Of a DNA stretch of 61,109 nucleotides, positions 9,353 to 22,163 are shown piece by piece. Below the pieces are notes generated by a model. The model had not been told where the DNA came from, made no database searches, and saw only the letters and a program-made list of their open reading frames with translations. Positions within the stretch are counted from its first letter, which is position 1. The number at the start of each line of letters is the position of its first letter. Source of the stretch: Guyanagaster necrorhizus (lineage: Eukaryota > Basidiomycota > Agaricomycetes > Agaricales > Physalacriaceae); the NCBI RefSeq assembly GCF_019112545.1, contig NW_025064931.1, positions 20,033 through 81,141 on the forward strand. The letters are read 5' to 3'. Position numbers and translations under genes: made by a program.

Positions 9353-12300
9353 GTGCTGAGAAACCGAATGCCCTCTACCATCTCTACTGATCCAAATTTC
9401 GACCATGAGTTCTTTGAACTCCTCTCATCCATCATTGGAACATTGATTGGATTATTGGTGATCATTCAGCTGTGCCAGGGATGCCATTCAATCACTGCCT
9501 GGGCCCTCAGACATTACAATGAGTTTCTATGTATTCAAGAAATCCTATGCAACATAATCCCTGACCTCCCACTCCATGACATCCCTAAATCCTGACAAAC
9601 AACCTACCAGCCCCCAGAGGCTGGGCCTAGCAGCATGCATCCAAGGAATGGTATCAAAGAAGAGGGAGAACAGCTCTACCCTCAATCTGGAAACCAGGAT
9701 GCTAGCATCCCAAGACAACAAGAGATCCTTGTACCAGGACCCCCTCTCAACCATGAAGATGAAGATCTTCCAGAAGATTTCTTCTGCCAGTCCCCCTCCC
9801 CCTCTTCTGCCTCCCAAACCCATGGGATTGCCAACCATGCTAGAGACTCTCTCGATGCCCCTTGGATGGCTCAGCAAACCAACAACTGAACTCCTCAAAG
9901 CCAGCCTACTAGCCCCCATCTCTCCACTAGAGCCAGCTTGAGGGTGGAGAGGCCCCCTTCAAATGATGAAGAGCAGCAACAACGAGTATGGAAAGAAACT
10001 GTTTATCAGTATTTCTCCACCTGAGACTTCACCATCTCTTTTAACTATAATGATGCTGTTTGGCAGGAGGAGCGCAGGCAGCAGAATGAGCTGCAGCCAG
10101 TATGTAATAAGCCAGAAAGGCAGCCCACAGAGGAGCAGCAGAGACAGGAGGCCACTCAGTATGATGAGCAACATAGGGACCAGCAGTGAGCAGTAGAGAG
10201 GGGCTGACTGAACAGAGCCAACATCAAGAACTGGTATGGGTTATAGCCTGAGGTCACCAGCATTCTTGCACCCATACAAGCTGACCTCTCGCTTTCTGCC
10301 CCCATCTTCAGAGAATCCAGCACTCTGAGTAGCAGAGTCCCAGAACACTGGGCAGACAGCATATGGACCAGATGATATAAAAGCCCTCTGACTCCTCAAT
10401 ACCCCCCTTCCTCCTGAACCCCTAGTATCAACACTACCTTCAAGAGTGACAAGTCCGTTCTTGAGCACTATGGACTATGAGTCCCTGGAACTGCTCACAT
10501 TCTCACCCACACCCTCTGAGGTTTCCTCAGAAGCTGAGTCATTGAGCAACTTATTAATGACGACTACTGAAACAATGTCTGCCTCTATTGTGAGCAAGTG
10601 GAGATGGCAAGAGCAACAGGAGGAAACCGATATGATCCCAGTATCAGAAGTCGACCTGCTCCCACCTATGAAAACACTCCAAGCCTCCCAGTCACTGGCC
10701 CGAGTACCCAGCCAAGGGAGTGAAGCAACAATACACTAAGGGGCCACAGAGAGTATTTACGACTGGCCCATCGATTCTCTCCTTGAGGAGGATGACAAGA
10801 ATGAGAAAGAAGAAATGGAGAGCAATGAGCCTCTTAGAGGACCACCATATGACTCACAAGATGAGACAGATCATGAAGAAGTGGAGAGGTTGACTCGAGA
10901 AGAAAGAGCAAGAGAGTACCAGGAGTACTACCTATGTGGAATAAACTTCTTATGGCATGATGCTGCTTAGGCAGTGTTGCATATGAGACAATTATACTTG
11001 CATTCTAATACTAATAAATGAACAGAAATCCTAAAGTAGGCAGCAACAGACTATACCACTCAGCAGTATAATCAAAAGCACCTGGAATATCCAGTCAGCT
11101 GACCACCAGCCTACCAGACCACACCCCTGATAAAGCTGATGTCACAATCTCCTCCTGTCACACTGAAATGCACTGAGTACCAGGCTCCATCAGCACAAAG
11201 CAGCCTTTCAATCACTGACTACTATGCTCAGACCATGGCAATCCAGCTAAACAAATCCTGATCTCAGCTGACCATGGCATTCTGAAATCCATGGACTGGC
11301 ATGGGAAGCCAACTCCTAGAGAGGCAACTGCCCTCTGATCAGGCAGAAACTAGCAGAACAGGAAAAGAACCCATATGAGACGACCCTGAGGCCACTCGGC
11401 TTGGATTTACAGTCTGAGACAGAGTCATTATTCAGATTGAAGACCAAAAAGAGAGTCCAGTAGCCAACAATCACTCTCTTCACTTATTCTCTGGACCACT
11501 GGCAGAGTGGTGACAGCTGCCATTTTCAGGATAGCTCAATCCAATGAGTGCATTACCAGAAAACACCAATGTCCTCCAGTGCTGCCCTGATCTCCTCTGA
11601 AAACCCCACCCTTTTAAAGGAGCATCCAACAATATCGACAGATTCTTAGTAGACTGTGAACAGTACTTCGAAGTCTATATCAAATACCTGAGGACTGACA
11701 TGAACAAAGTCACCTTTGCCATCTCCTATCTGGAAGAGAAGGCCAAGACATGGTAGATCCTCATCTCCCCAAACTTCCAATCAACCATGAGGGAACACTA
11801 TCGGTATCCCTCCTGGCCAGTGTTTAAACGAATGCTAAATAACAAGTTCATTGATCTGGCAGTACAAGAAGTATATAAGCAGAAGATCAAGGAGTTTAAA
11901 ATGGGAGACAAGGTGGCTACAGACTACTTTAATGAGCTAGAAAGGCTCGCCAAGTTGGCAGAGATACAAGATGATGTAGCTAATGATGGCCAAATGGTCA
12001 AAGCCCTCAAGCGAGGTGTCTCTCCTTCATACCTCACAATGATATCCATGATGGGCATCCAAATCCTGATGCCAGTCGGATATGATGAGTGGAAGGAATG
12101 CATCATCAAGATGTACAAGGAATGACAAAGGCAGAAAGCAGAATCGTTGACACTACAAGAAAGCCCAAAGAAGTCAACCCTGCCAACCCCAAACAAGTTA
12201 GGGCAAACTGCTGGAAAATCATCAGGATCCTTGATGGCTCCAACCTATGGAAGTCAGAAAACAGGAACTGGAACCACATACACCAGGGCAGGAAAGCCCA

Positions 12301-12494
12301 TAGACATAGACCAGATGAAGAAAGAGGGAAAATGCTTTAACTGTGGGCAGAAAGATCATATGGCCAAGGACTGCCCAAAGAAAAAGCAAACCCACAAAGA
12401 TATATGGGCCCAGATCACTGAGTTACACAAGGAGGAAGAAGAATTGGGGAAAGAAACCAAAGCCGAGGAGTTAAAAGATGAGGCCAGTCAGTGA
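9353..12494 (+). pseudogene. E3 gag (capsid, nucleocapsid), broken
   Basis: The N-terminal part (9,353-11,580) is acidic and low in similarity to anything I recognise. A retrotransposon capsid domain lies at about 11,600-12,125, with the typical helical pattern (FLVDCEQYF, KAKTW, W..F...L..KF). A CCHC zinc knuckle (CFNCGQKDHMAKDC) lies near 12,334-12,375. The reading is broken by stops such as the TAG in 'KTW*' near 11,755 and by frame shifts. Gag would form the virus-like particle that packages element RNA. The longest open pieces are 11,787-12,125 and 12,147-12,494. Confidence 0.85.
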
Positions 12495-12659
12495 GTGATT
12501 CTACTGGACTGGCCAAACAATCAAAAGGTGTGCCTCTCATAGCTGCTAGTTGGACTCATGGTACCTTTGTAGTTACCTCTATGTCACCATTACCTATGCA
12601 TTTGAATATACCCTGATCAACTACTACACATACCTTTGAATCACAAGAAGAAACTCAAA

Positions 12660-15600
12660 TGCCTATAGGCTGAACAGGGGCAGAGGGTCCCCTTGTCTGG
12701 CTCAAACTGTTTGACACCAAATGGACCTGGAGGGCCATCAAAGATGCCAGAAGCAAGGAAGCAGCAAAAGCCATACTAAAGAATTGGGTCCACCAGGCCT
12801 GGGTGAGAGAAGTGGAAGATGAGATGATAGAAGAAATAGGAAAAGCAGAGCAAAGCCGAGCCCTTGAATGGCTTGACAAGCTACATGGACCATGAAAATA
12901 CATTTGACAATCCAAAACCCCAGGTGAGACTTGGCAACCAAAGCCCAAATTGAAATGTTAACCTCTTGATCCACATACTTGGTAACCACCTTAATCAACA
13001 GTGGTTGCACCAGAAGCTCAATAAACTGAGCCTTCGTCAAGAAAAACAAGTTACCAACTAGAGCCACCATGGCTTCTATCCTGGTCTATAATACTGATAG
13101 GACAAAGAACCAAGCAGGTTTGATCACTGAGTTTATCGAAATCTGACTCACCATTGGAGATCATTCTGAATGAATTGACCTAGTGGTAACGGACCTCAGA
13201 ACCAAAGAAGTGTTTCTTGGTCATAATTGGCTCATACAACATAACCCACTCATTAACTGGAAGACCAGACAAATTACCTTCACCCAGTGTCAGTGCCAGA
13301 AAATTCCGTTTGAACTACCCAATGAGGATCCAGAAGATCGATGGGACAAAGAAATGGAGGATGGAGAAACAATCCTTGCAGTAGACCTGCAAAAGGAAAT
13401 CCATATTTGGGCCATCCATCATGCTAATAACCTAGCAGCAAAGGCCAATGAAGGAAAGGAGGAAAGAACATTTGAAGAGATAGTACCAGAATGGGCACAA
13501 GACTACCAGGACCTCTTTGAAAAGGAAAGTTTCAATGAACTCCCTGTCCCAAAACCCTGAGATCATGTGATCAAATTGATCCCAAATGCTAGCACCAATC
13601 TGGATTGCAAAACCTACCCTCTCAGCAATCATGAGCAATAGGAACTTGACAAGTTCCTTGATGAGAACCTGTCCAGTGGATGCATCCAACCATCAAAATC
13701 TCCCATGGCATCACCATTCTTCTTTGTAAAGAAGAAGGATGGCAAACTCTGACTGGTCCAAGACTACCAGAAACTAAATGAGATGACAATCAAGAACTGG
13801 TATCCCCTTCCCCTGATCTCAGAATTAATGGACAAACTCCAGGGTGCTAGGTATTATACTAAACTTGATGTCTGCTGGAGGTATAATAATGTCTGGATTA
13901 AAGAAGGAGATGAGTGAAAGGTGGTGTTCAGGACAAACCAAGGACTATTTGGGCCTACTGTCATGTTCTTTGGTCTCACCAACTCTCCCACGACCTTTCA
14001 ATGGATGATGAACAACATATTCCAGGACCTCATTGCCACCAGGAAAGTCACCATCTACCTTGATGACATTCTAATCATGTCACAGACCAAGGAGGAGTAT
14101 AGAAGGATAGTACAATAAGTACTAGCCCTCATGAGGAAGCATTGACTATTCCTCAAAGCTGAGAAGTGTGAGTTTGAAGTACTCAAAACAGAATACCTCA
14201 GGGTAATCATCAGCAAAGAGAGCATTAAAATGGACCCCATCAAAGTAGTGGGAGTAACAGAGTGGCTGGAGCCAACAAAGAAGAAGGAATTGCAGTCCTT
14301 CTTCAGATTCACAAACTTCTACTGGCGATTCATCTGAGATTACAGTAAAATCATCTGACCCATGATTCAGCTCACTGGCAATACCCCCTGGACTTGGAAG
14401 GGTCCTCAACAGTCTGCATTTAAAGACCTAAAGCGATGACTAGCAGAGGATGTTGTACTCACCATCCTGTTACAGGAAGGAAGGTTTCAGATTGAGGCAG
14501 ACTCCAGCGAAGGGGCAATTGGTGTGGTACTTTCCCAGGAGCAAGAAGGCAAATGGTGACCAGTCACATTCCTCTCAAAAGCACTCACAGTCACAGAGAG
14601 GAACTATGAAATCTATGACAAGGAGTTACTCACAATAATGCTTGCATTAGAAGAGTGGCAGCATTATCTGATAGGGGCAACTGAAATTTTCAAAATCTGG
14701 ATGGACCATCAAAACCTCAGGTACTTCTGACAACCACAGAAACTGAACCATCAGCAAGCCTGATAGGTCACCAAACTCAGCCAATATCAGTATATGCTTC
14801 ATCATAAGGCAGGCATGGCAAACAAAAAAGCTGATCTCCTCAGTCGATGGGCAGACCATGACCAGAGAGGGACCAACAATGAAGGAGTCACTCTATTATA
14901 GCCTGAACATTTCAGAGCCATGGTAATGCCAACAGAAGAGGAGATCCATGAACAGATAAAGAGTGCAACCTGTGACAGTCACAAATGAGACAAAAGGATT
15001 GCTCCTTCCCTCAACCATAAAAGGGGGATGATGAAAGAAGGAGGAATGATCTGCTATGATAGAAGGATCTATATTTCCTGATACCAGAATCTGTGAGAGG
15101 AGATCATTGCCACCCATCACAATTATGCAATGGCCAGACACCCTGGCATTGCAAAAACTAAAGAATTGGTCTTACAGGAGTATTGGTGGCCAAAAATGGG
15201 CAATGACATTACTGCCTATGTCAAGGCCTGTGAAGTCTGCCAATGAGGCAAGGCTTCCACTCAGGCCTGAGCTGCCCTGCTATATCCAAACAAAGTCCCC
15301 TCATCCCTCTGGACCCACATTTCAGTGGACATGATCACCAGGTTGCTGGACTGCAAGGGCTATGATGCCATCATCATCATTGTAGACCAATTCTCAAAAG
15401 CAATTATCCCAATCACCTGTTCAATAGAGTTGACATCCGAAGGGTGGGCCAAGATTTTACGAGACAAAGTCTACACCAAATATGGGATGCCCCAAGTCAT
15501 TATCTCAGATAGAGGCCCACAATTCATATCCAAATTTCTGGATGACTTGTATCGACTACTAAACATTAAGCGAAATGCATCAACCACCTACCACTCTCAA

Positions 15601-16385
15601 ACTGATGGCCAAACAGAGTGAGCAAACCAAGAAGTGGAGAAATACCTCTGACTATTCATCAACTACAGACAAGATGACTGGGTTGAATGGCTTGCCCTTG
15701 CAGCATTCCAACATAACAATTGAATACACTCTGCAACCAGTAAAACACCCTTTTTCATCAACTATGGTAGACACCCACATGTCACCCATACTGTGCACTG
15801 ATGAACAGTGATGCCTGCATCAATGGATTTTGCTGCCACAATAGCAAAAATCCATGATGAGACCAAGAAAGCCCTGGACAAAGTGTCTACTGCCATAAAG
15901 GCACAATATGATAGACACCACTGCCTCTCACATGAGTACCAAGCCAATGATAAGGTCTGGCTAGATATGACAAACCTTCATCTTTCTTGCCTAAAACAGA
16001 AACTCTTGGACAAATGCACCAGCCTCTTCTTGGTCATCTCCAAAGTAGGGGCCAGTGCTTATAAAATCTGATTACCTCCTATCTGGAAAATTCATGACAC
16101 TTTCAATAAATCACTGTTGACCCCATACATTGCACCTGCCTTTCCAAATCAACAACAACCACCACCTCCACTGCCTGATCTCATTGATGATAAAGAACAC
16201 TACAAAATTGAGCAGGTATTAAACCACAAACTTCATAAAGTCAAGACAAAAGGAGGGGGAATGACAACAACAGTTGACTACCTGGTCAGCTGGAAAGGAT
16301 ACAGGCCAGAATCCAACCAGTGGATCAATGAAAAGTATATGAATGCCAACACCACCATACATGACTATAAACTATCCCTAAATTA
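12660..16385 (+). pseudogene. E3 pol (protease, RT, RNase H, integrase, chromodomain), broken
   Basis: The aspartic protease lies at about 12,960-13,290; its D-S-G motif reads N-S-G (codon 12,997-12,999). Reverse transcriptase lies at about 13,560-14,120 with YLDDI at 14,056-14,070. RNase H (about 14,440-14,730) contains EADSSEGA and YDKEL. Integrase (about 14,880-16,080) has an HHCC-like zinc region ending C..C, then core aspartates in SVDMI and SDRGPQF and a glutamate in the QTDGQTE region. A chromodomain (about 16,195-16,385) contains YLVSWKGYRPESNQW. Repeated TGA stops sit where arginine is expected, for example in CQ*GKA near 15,245. Confidence 0.9.
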
Positions 16386-16419
16386 AGCTATCAAGACAAT
16401 GGTCTTAACAGGAGGGTAA

Positions 16420-16865
16420 TGTTATGATTTTCTACATATTTTCTTCTTCCTCTTCTAAAAAAGCCCATATTTGTGTCTAGGTGTCTGCACATGACACTCA
16501 CAGGACAAAGCTTAGTCAGTGCAACAGACCAAGCATATCAGTTCCAATGACAATGACTGACAGCACACAATACCTTTTATGTATGGTAACGACACTCAAG
16601 GACAAAGAGCACAATGGATAGAGAGACCCACAATAAGGGCATAGTATTATTAGCAGACCATGTACAGTATATAAGAAGTTCACTCTAGCTGCTTAAACCT
16701 CAGCTTTGAGCTAAAGTTTATAACTACTATTCTACCTTGAGTCTATGTCTGACCTTGAGTCACACCAAGCAAAATACACATTCAGTGGACTCAGCTGATC
16801 CCTTGAAGTGTGAAGGAATAGCTGTTTATCACATGGATCAGCTCACATGATGCTTGGACCTAACA
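16420..16865 (+). mobile_element. E3 3' LTR
   Basis: 446 bp, the same length as the 5' LTR. Many differences from the 5' LTR are TG versus CA at the same dinucleotide (for example 16,425-16,426 TG against 8,872-8,873 CA) or CG against TG (9,154-9,155 against 16,707-16,708). Both patterns are expected from deamination of an ancestral CpG. Confidence 0.9.
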
Positions 16866-16870
16866 AAATC

Positions 16871-17126
16871 CACAAATGATCATAATAAGTAGGACTATAT
16901 TTATTATACCTGAAAACATATATAAGTAGCATAGCTCTTGCTGTAGTAGCTCCAGCTTCAAGCTAAAGTTTATTCATACTACTCTCCTCTCTTAAGTCTA
17001 GTTGCAAATACCTTGATTCACTGAAACCAAGCATAGAAGTGGACTCTAGCATGACTGTATAAATACAATACAGCACTAGTTTATCATGAGTTTGATCCAT
17101 GTAATGAGTGGATCTAGTATCACCAC
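16871..17126 (+). mobile_element. E2 3' LTR, second part
   Basis: It continues the LTR interrupted at 8,866 and includes TATATAAGTAGCATAG and the AGCTTCAAGCTAAAG stretch. The 3' end near 17,126 is placed by comparison with the other LTRs and may be a few bases off. Confidence 0.75.
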
Positions 17127-17600
17127 AGTGAAAATTTATGTGTTTTATAATACCAATGGAATTCCTTAAGCATTTTTCTGCTCTATATGGGAAAATAGCC
17201 CTTTTTAAAAAGGCTCAAATCCATTTGTATACCTATTGCTGCCATAACTCTAATAGTGTTGAGTGGAGACACTTGTTTTCCAATGTCCCATCTCTACAAA
17301 AAATATCCCTTGATAGACTAATGTTTTCTGAACTAATATTGACTGAAAACCATGTCACTCATTTTGTGGGATATGTCAATCACTCAGATGCTCTAAGAAC
17401 TATCTTTAAGTTTTCTGCTCTTGTCAAGTGCTACTTGCAATATTATGGTTTGGATAATGGCTCTCTACAATCATCTATCTAGCATGATCACATCAAATAT
17501 TTGGCTGTAGATACCATGTGTGTGTTGGCTGTTCTCACATTTCCCTCACTGAAACACCTAAAAAATTGATGAGTAAGTTGAACAAAATGAGTATGTCTAT
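17127..17600 (+). pseudogene. Decayed F-box/LRR-like fragment
   Basis: An open frame (17,138-17,482) continues past a stop to about 17,590. The pattern WRHLFSN..., ISLDRL, LTENHVTHFVGYVN, LKHL resembles the leucine-rich half of Agaricomycete F-box proteins, in which a W-R-H segment precedes LRR-like strands. No F-box is present and there is no start context, so this is a fragment. It is AT-rich and almost free of CpG, like the adjacent retroelements. The family call is by pattern only. Confidence 0.4.
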
Positions 17601-17814
17601 GCCAAAGCAATATTGGCTTGAATGGACAGATCTTTATTTCATCTGTGCAGTCTATCTATGACCTGCAGTTCATTCAGAACACAGCTCATATAATCCTATT
17701 ATACTAACATTGTAGTATTAATACACATTTATAGAAATGAAGATCACCTTGACTCAGCATGATCTTTCTCTTCTTCATATAAACTATCAAATGGCAAGCT
17801 ATTCTCTCTCTTCT

Positions 17815-18450
17815 GCTCTACCATGTATCACTATCTACTATATCACAGCCAAGGTTTTTCTTGCAAAACCTGCATCTTCAAATCCTACAAATACACTTTC
17901 AAGTCTCAAATAGACCTCAAAGAGCACTATCACAGCTCACTGAACCATCCAAACTGTTTAATATGTGGTTGAGGATTCCAAGACCAGGCTCTATGTGATA
18001 CTGTCAGTTTCATCATCTCTGACTCAGAGTATTCAACTTATATCTCTCTCTTAGCACCATGATAATGCCTACTCTCATATTATATACTCTATCTGCAAGA
18101 TCACACTGTATGAACATAAGCTTCCCCAGCACCTCAAGGACTCCCTTCACTATCCAATCTGTGATTTCTGTTCTGACATTCTGGGTTTTGAGAATGATGT
18201 AGCATTCACTTTAATATACTATTTACTTTATTTAATTCATGTTGTTTATCCTTTGCATAACATTGCAAAGCTATGCACACTGAATTCTATTGTGTCAAGT
18301 GCTGCTGCATATTTGACAATATCAAAGAGTATTACTTGAATTTGGTTGTACACCTAACATATGAGTGGTGTGAGGAGTCTGTGGGTTTTGCTGAGAAAAA
18401 GAAATACACTGAGGTAAAGTTTTTTTCTACTTGTTCTCACAGATGCTGAT
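17815..18450 (+). pseudogene. Decayed C2H2 zinc-finger gene
   Basis: Around 17,853-17,990 the plus strand reads GFSCKTC...TFKSQIDLKEHYHSS..HPNCLICG*GFQDQA. This is a C2H2-type finger followed by the C-x2-C start of a second, a layout common in Agaricomycete C2H2 proteins. The stop in ICG*GF is TGA where an arginine (CGA) would fit. Later pieces (HCKAMHTEFYCVKCCCIFDN near 18,265-18,325) look like another cysteine pair. Stops and frame breaks show it is non-coding now. Its original role, likely nucleic-acid binding, is inferred from the fingers. Confidence 0.55.
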
Positions 18451-19302
18451 TGACAATTCCAGTGGTACTCACAAAACTATGGTGCAGCACAGTGAGTTGG
18501 GCATGAGTTGCAGTCAGTCTTGCTATTATTATTGCATTATTGCATAGTCCTATTGTGTGACCATCATGCCATTACTGGCTGAGTGCTGTGAGATGATAAG
18601 TCAGACACAGCATAGTGTTATCATACATGTATCATCCATGGTTTCATATGGCTCTGATGATGTTTCTCTATAGCTGAAGCCAAATGAGTCAGGATTTCAT
18701 TAGGCTTTTCTAAGCATCAGCAGATTATAATTAGAGATTAAAATTATAACAAATTATAGATAAAAATTATAGCTTGTCAAGATAGAAAATAGGTCTAACA
18801 ATGACATTTATTAGATTGGCAACAGCTATTTGCTCAGAGTTCTGTCAATACTATTCTTTGATGCAATTTTTGAATCAGATCTTTTGAATATTTCTATAAA
18901 CTCAAGCACCTATAGAAAGAACTATTTTATCTTCAAATTATTTCTCTATTTTCTATCTTTTGTCATCTCTTCAACTTTTAAAATAATAGACAGCATTGTT
19001 GAATAATATATAAAGCTATGAATTCTGAGTATACAGAGCCTAAAAGCTCATCAGCAGATGAAAGATATGCATCTATTGAATAGAGATAAATATCTTAGCT
19101 GAAAAGCAAAGTAGACTTGGTGAGATAAGAGCCTTAGAAAGATAATTGCAAGTCTCAATAACTCTGCTTCTATAGCAAATTTACAAGTCATGAATATTAT
19201 CTCTAGAATAATCATTACATTATGTAGTATTTATGATTATTGACTGCAATAAGAAATTTTCTTATATCAGATTAGTATAATCTACAATCAGTGTCTCTGC
19301 TA
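18451..19302. other. AT-rich stretch without a gene
   Basis: I see no convincing coding frame. A piece near 19,015-19,100 (AATTCTGAGTATACAGAGCC...) is a diverged repeat of 19,405-19,470, which lies just inside the inverted arm. The outer edge of the duplication may therefore have had an extra partial copy. CpG is essentially absent. Confidence 0.5.
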
Positions 19303-19528
19303 GTATTTACAAATAATATATGAGAGCTACTGGCATAAAGTCAGAATCAAAAATATTATATTTGATGCAAGTCTGTTAGATACATATGCAAAATAGTAGT
19401 GGAATCTGTAAATTCTGAGTGTATAGAGTCTAAAGACTTATCAACAGATGCTGAGACACTGTTGTTATAATGCATATCTTTTGAATGGAAATTGACTACT
19501 TAAATATAGACTATATTCAGGCTCTTCA

Positions 19529-22163
19529 TTAAGCTTGCTGAAGCTTTTTTGTTGCATCTAAATATTGATATCTTATGAGCAAAATCTCTTCTAAGGTTTG
19601 CAAACAGTGTGCTGTTCTATGGGTGTTTCCAATAGTCTCAAACATCTGCATTGCTTGCTTAAGCTTGTTTATTGCATCTGAATATTGATATATCATGAGT
19701 AAAATCTTTTCTAATCTGTGCAAACACTGTGCTACTCCAAGAGTGTCTCCAATAGTCTCAAACATCTGCATTGCTTGCTCAAGCTTTTTTGTTGCATCTG
19801 AATATTGACATGTTATATGCAAAATATCTCCTAAGTGTTGCAAACACTGTGCTACTCCATGAGTGTCTCCAATTTTTTTGAATATTTGTATTGCATTATT
19901 ATTTTTGCTTTTTGCCATTTTCCATTGATGATATCCCATCAATCTACAACACCATAATAGTAAAGCTGATGCATATAAACATTTCAGATTTAATGGCTCT
20001 ATTACTCTCATTAGTTTGAGTAATAAAATATCTGAATCTGAAATTAAATACTGAAAGCAGCAAAAATCATATATAATTGTCAATTCTCTTTCAGCAATAG
20101 CATTATCCAGTATATTCTTTAACAGCCATTCAATATTTTTCAAATGTGAGACACCAAATTCTGTATTTTCTCTTGAAATAAATGTATTCAGTTGTCTATT
20201 TCTAATTTCATTTAGATAAAAAGTGCAGAACTGCTCCTTTATACATATATCTGACTGTTGAAAATAGATTTTGAGATATTCCTGAATTGGTGGCAATAAT
20301 CTCAACCCTTTTTTATCATCTTCATATATAATTCTGGATTGCAATAAATTTGACACTATTAAAGTAATTTGACTAAGATCTGGTACCATTTTACTCAATA
20401 GACTAGTCTATGTAGGAATGCCATTTGGAAAATTACAGATCACACTTAATAACCTCAAAGCATCTGGCTTTGAAGAAATCAATGATGATTCAAGAGTTAT
20501 CTTGATTGAAATATCAACACTTGTTAATCAATGAGGCTGAGTTCTGGGTTTTGCTAATAATAATGTCTTTTCTTTCTTCCAGCTTTCAACAAGTACTTTT
20601 GGAGAAATAGTTTTAGCTTGATGTGCTATTAACATAATAGCCAATGGCCATCCTGCTAGTTGTCCTACTAATTCACTGACTTTTTCCATATCAACATTAT
20701 ACCCTGAAATAGCATTGAATACATTCAATGAGACAGATTCAGCTAATGGTAACAGACCATTATGTGGAAGTTCTAGCCAATTTATATCTGTAGGAGGAAC
20801 TTGTCCTCTCATAGTAATTATCAGCATAATCTGTGGCACAGAATCCAACTGTTCCAAAAGTCTCTGAACATCATATTGATCTTTACTATTCTCCCAAAGT
20901 GTTTCAAAATTATCCAAAACCAAAATTGTTGGCTTGAATATAGTATGCAGTTGTGTTACTGCATCATCAGTCAATTGCAACTTCATCAACTTTGACATAG
21001 TCTGCAGCAATGCCTCAACAGTAGGCTCAGCACTACAGACAATATCACAAGGAATGAAGTATCTATAAGCTCCATATTTAGCTTCCACAGCTACATCATT
21101 CAGCAACTTCAATGCTAAAGATGTTTTGCCCATACCTCCAAATCCCATAATGATAATAGAATCAGGAGAATCAGCAAGAAGATTGGTTATCCCTTCTTGC
21201 ACTAACTCATTTCTACCCTCAAATATCAATGGAGAAGGTGGAGGAATAGCAGACACCATAATACTACTAATCAGTTGACTATTATGAGACCTATTATATC
21301 CTAAAAATATACAGAGACATACCTGATAGGCTGAACCATTTTAGGACTCAACTATGACAGTATTAGTATACATTGATATAACTGTGATAAGAATATTCAC
21401 CAGATGATTATGAATAGCAGTAATCTGTTTGGTAGCTGAAAACACAGCACTCCCCTTCAGAAATATCAGTATCCTTCTCAATCGTTGCAGGATAAAAACA
21501 TACAACAAGCTTATCTCGAGCTTCCTTAACATACTCTTTATGCTGGTTAATACGATCTAGAATCGCCTTGCTCTGAAATCGTTTCTTGATCTTCGCCTGG
21601 ATCCCTCTCTTTCCATAGATCTTGTTCAGATCATCCTTTAAATCTTTCAGGTGACTGGTCATGGCAGAAATTAATCTCCATACTCATACCAAGATCAAAC
21701 GAAATGACAAACCTGATGAATTCATCACCCATTTGCTGTAGACGTCCCAGCGGGTGCGTGGAGGCTGTTGGGTTGTCGGTCAAAGATTGACCATCCTGAA
21801 GGAGCTTGATCTCCTCAGACACATAGCTAAGTGTTTCATCGAGATACTTGATAGTATCCTTTAGATCATCATGTGCTTTCTTATTATTCTGAATAATGTG
21901 CGCCTTTTAGTATCCAATATTGGCAAAGGGCAATAGATTCACACCTGAGCCAGCTCCAGGATCGGGAGGGCAATATTCGCAATTGCTTTTGCAATCCCTG
22001 TGCGATCCAGTTCACCTGCACCCGCAAGCACCTTGAAAGTTAGACTGGCATTTGAAATCCAGTCGGTATCATCAGGAGCGAGGTTTGGAGGCGCGAGGAT
22101 TGCAGGTCGAACAGGTGTCGCTGCACTTGGAGACTGAGAGACGGCCTGGGATGGAGCTTGCAT
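19529..22163 (-). pseudogene. NLR-type NB-ARC/TPR gene, left copy, disabled
   Basis: Fungal NLRs are STAND NTPases in self/non-self recognition and cell death (family knowledge). The N-terminal exons phase well: 22,163-21,945, 21,888-21,713, 21,654-21,504, and 21,424 onward. The first encodes a SQAVSQSPSAATP-like start and DWISNASLTFKVLAGAGELDRTG; the next two form a helical region. NB-ARC (21,259-20,528) has the P-loop GFGGMGKTSLA, kinase-2 VLDNFE, and GWPLAIML. About three 40-residue TPR units follow (19,900-19,529; GDT.GVAQCL.HLGDIL). Disabling changes include TAA at 21,341-21,343 and TAG near 20,410 (both also in the right copy) and TGA near 20,530, where the right copy has CAA. Confidence 0.85.

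Larger units (their letters stand above)
8867..16865 (+). mobile_element. E3: full-length chromodomain Ty3/gypsy element
   Basis: This is the only complete element here: 7,999 bp with two 446-bp LTRs (8,867-9,312 and 16,420-16,865). Both LTRs run TGTTA...TAACA, and the element is flanked by the exact target duplication AAATC (8,862-8,866 and 16,866-16,870). Internal order is gag, protease, reverse transcriptase, RNase H, integrase, chromodomain, the Ty3/gypsy order. It inserted into the E2 LTR. Dozens of in-frame stops, largely TGA, and a mutated protease active site make it non-autonomous. It keeps more CpGs than its neighbours (for example around 10,450-10,790), so it is younger than E0-E2. 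Confidence 0.95.

Noticed and set aside
9353..16385. Possible reassignment of TGA as arginine
   Set aside because: TGA falls at arginine positions in the retroelements, but TAG and TAA stops and frame shifts also occur. The intact host genes use CGN/AGR for arginine and have no internal TGA. CpG decay explains it.
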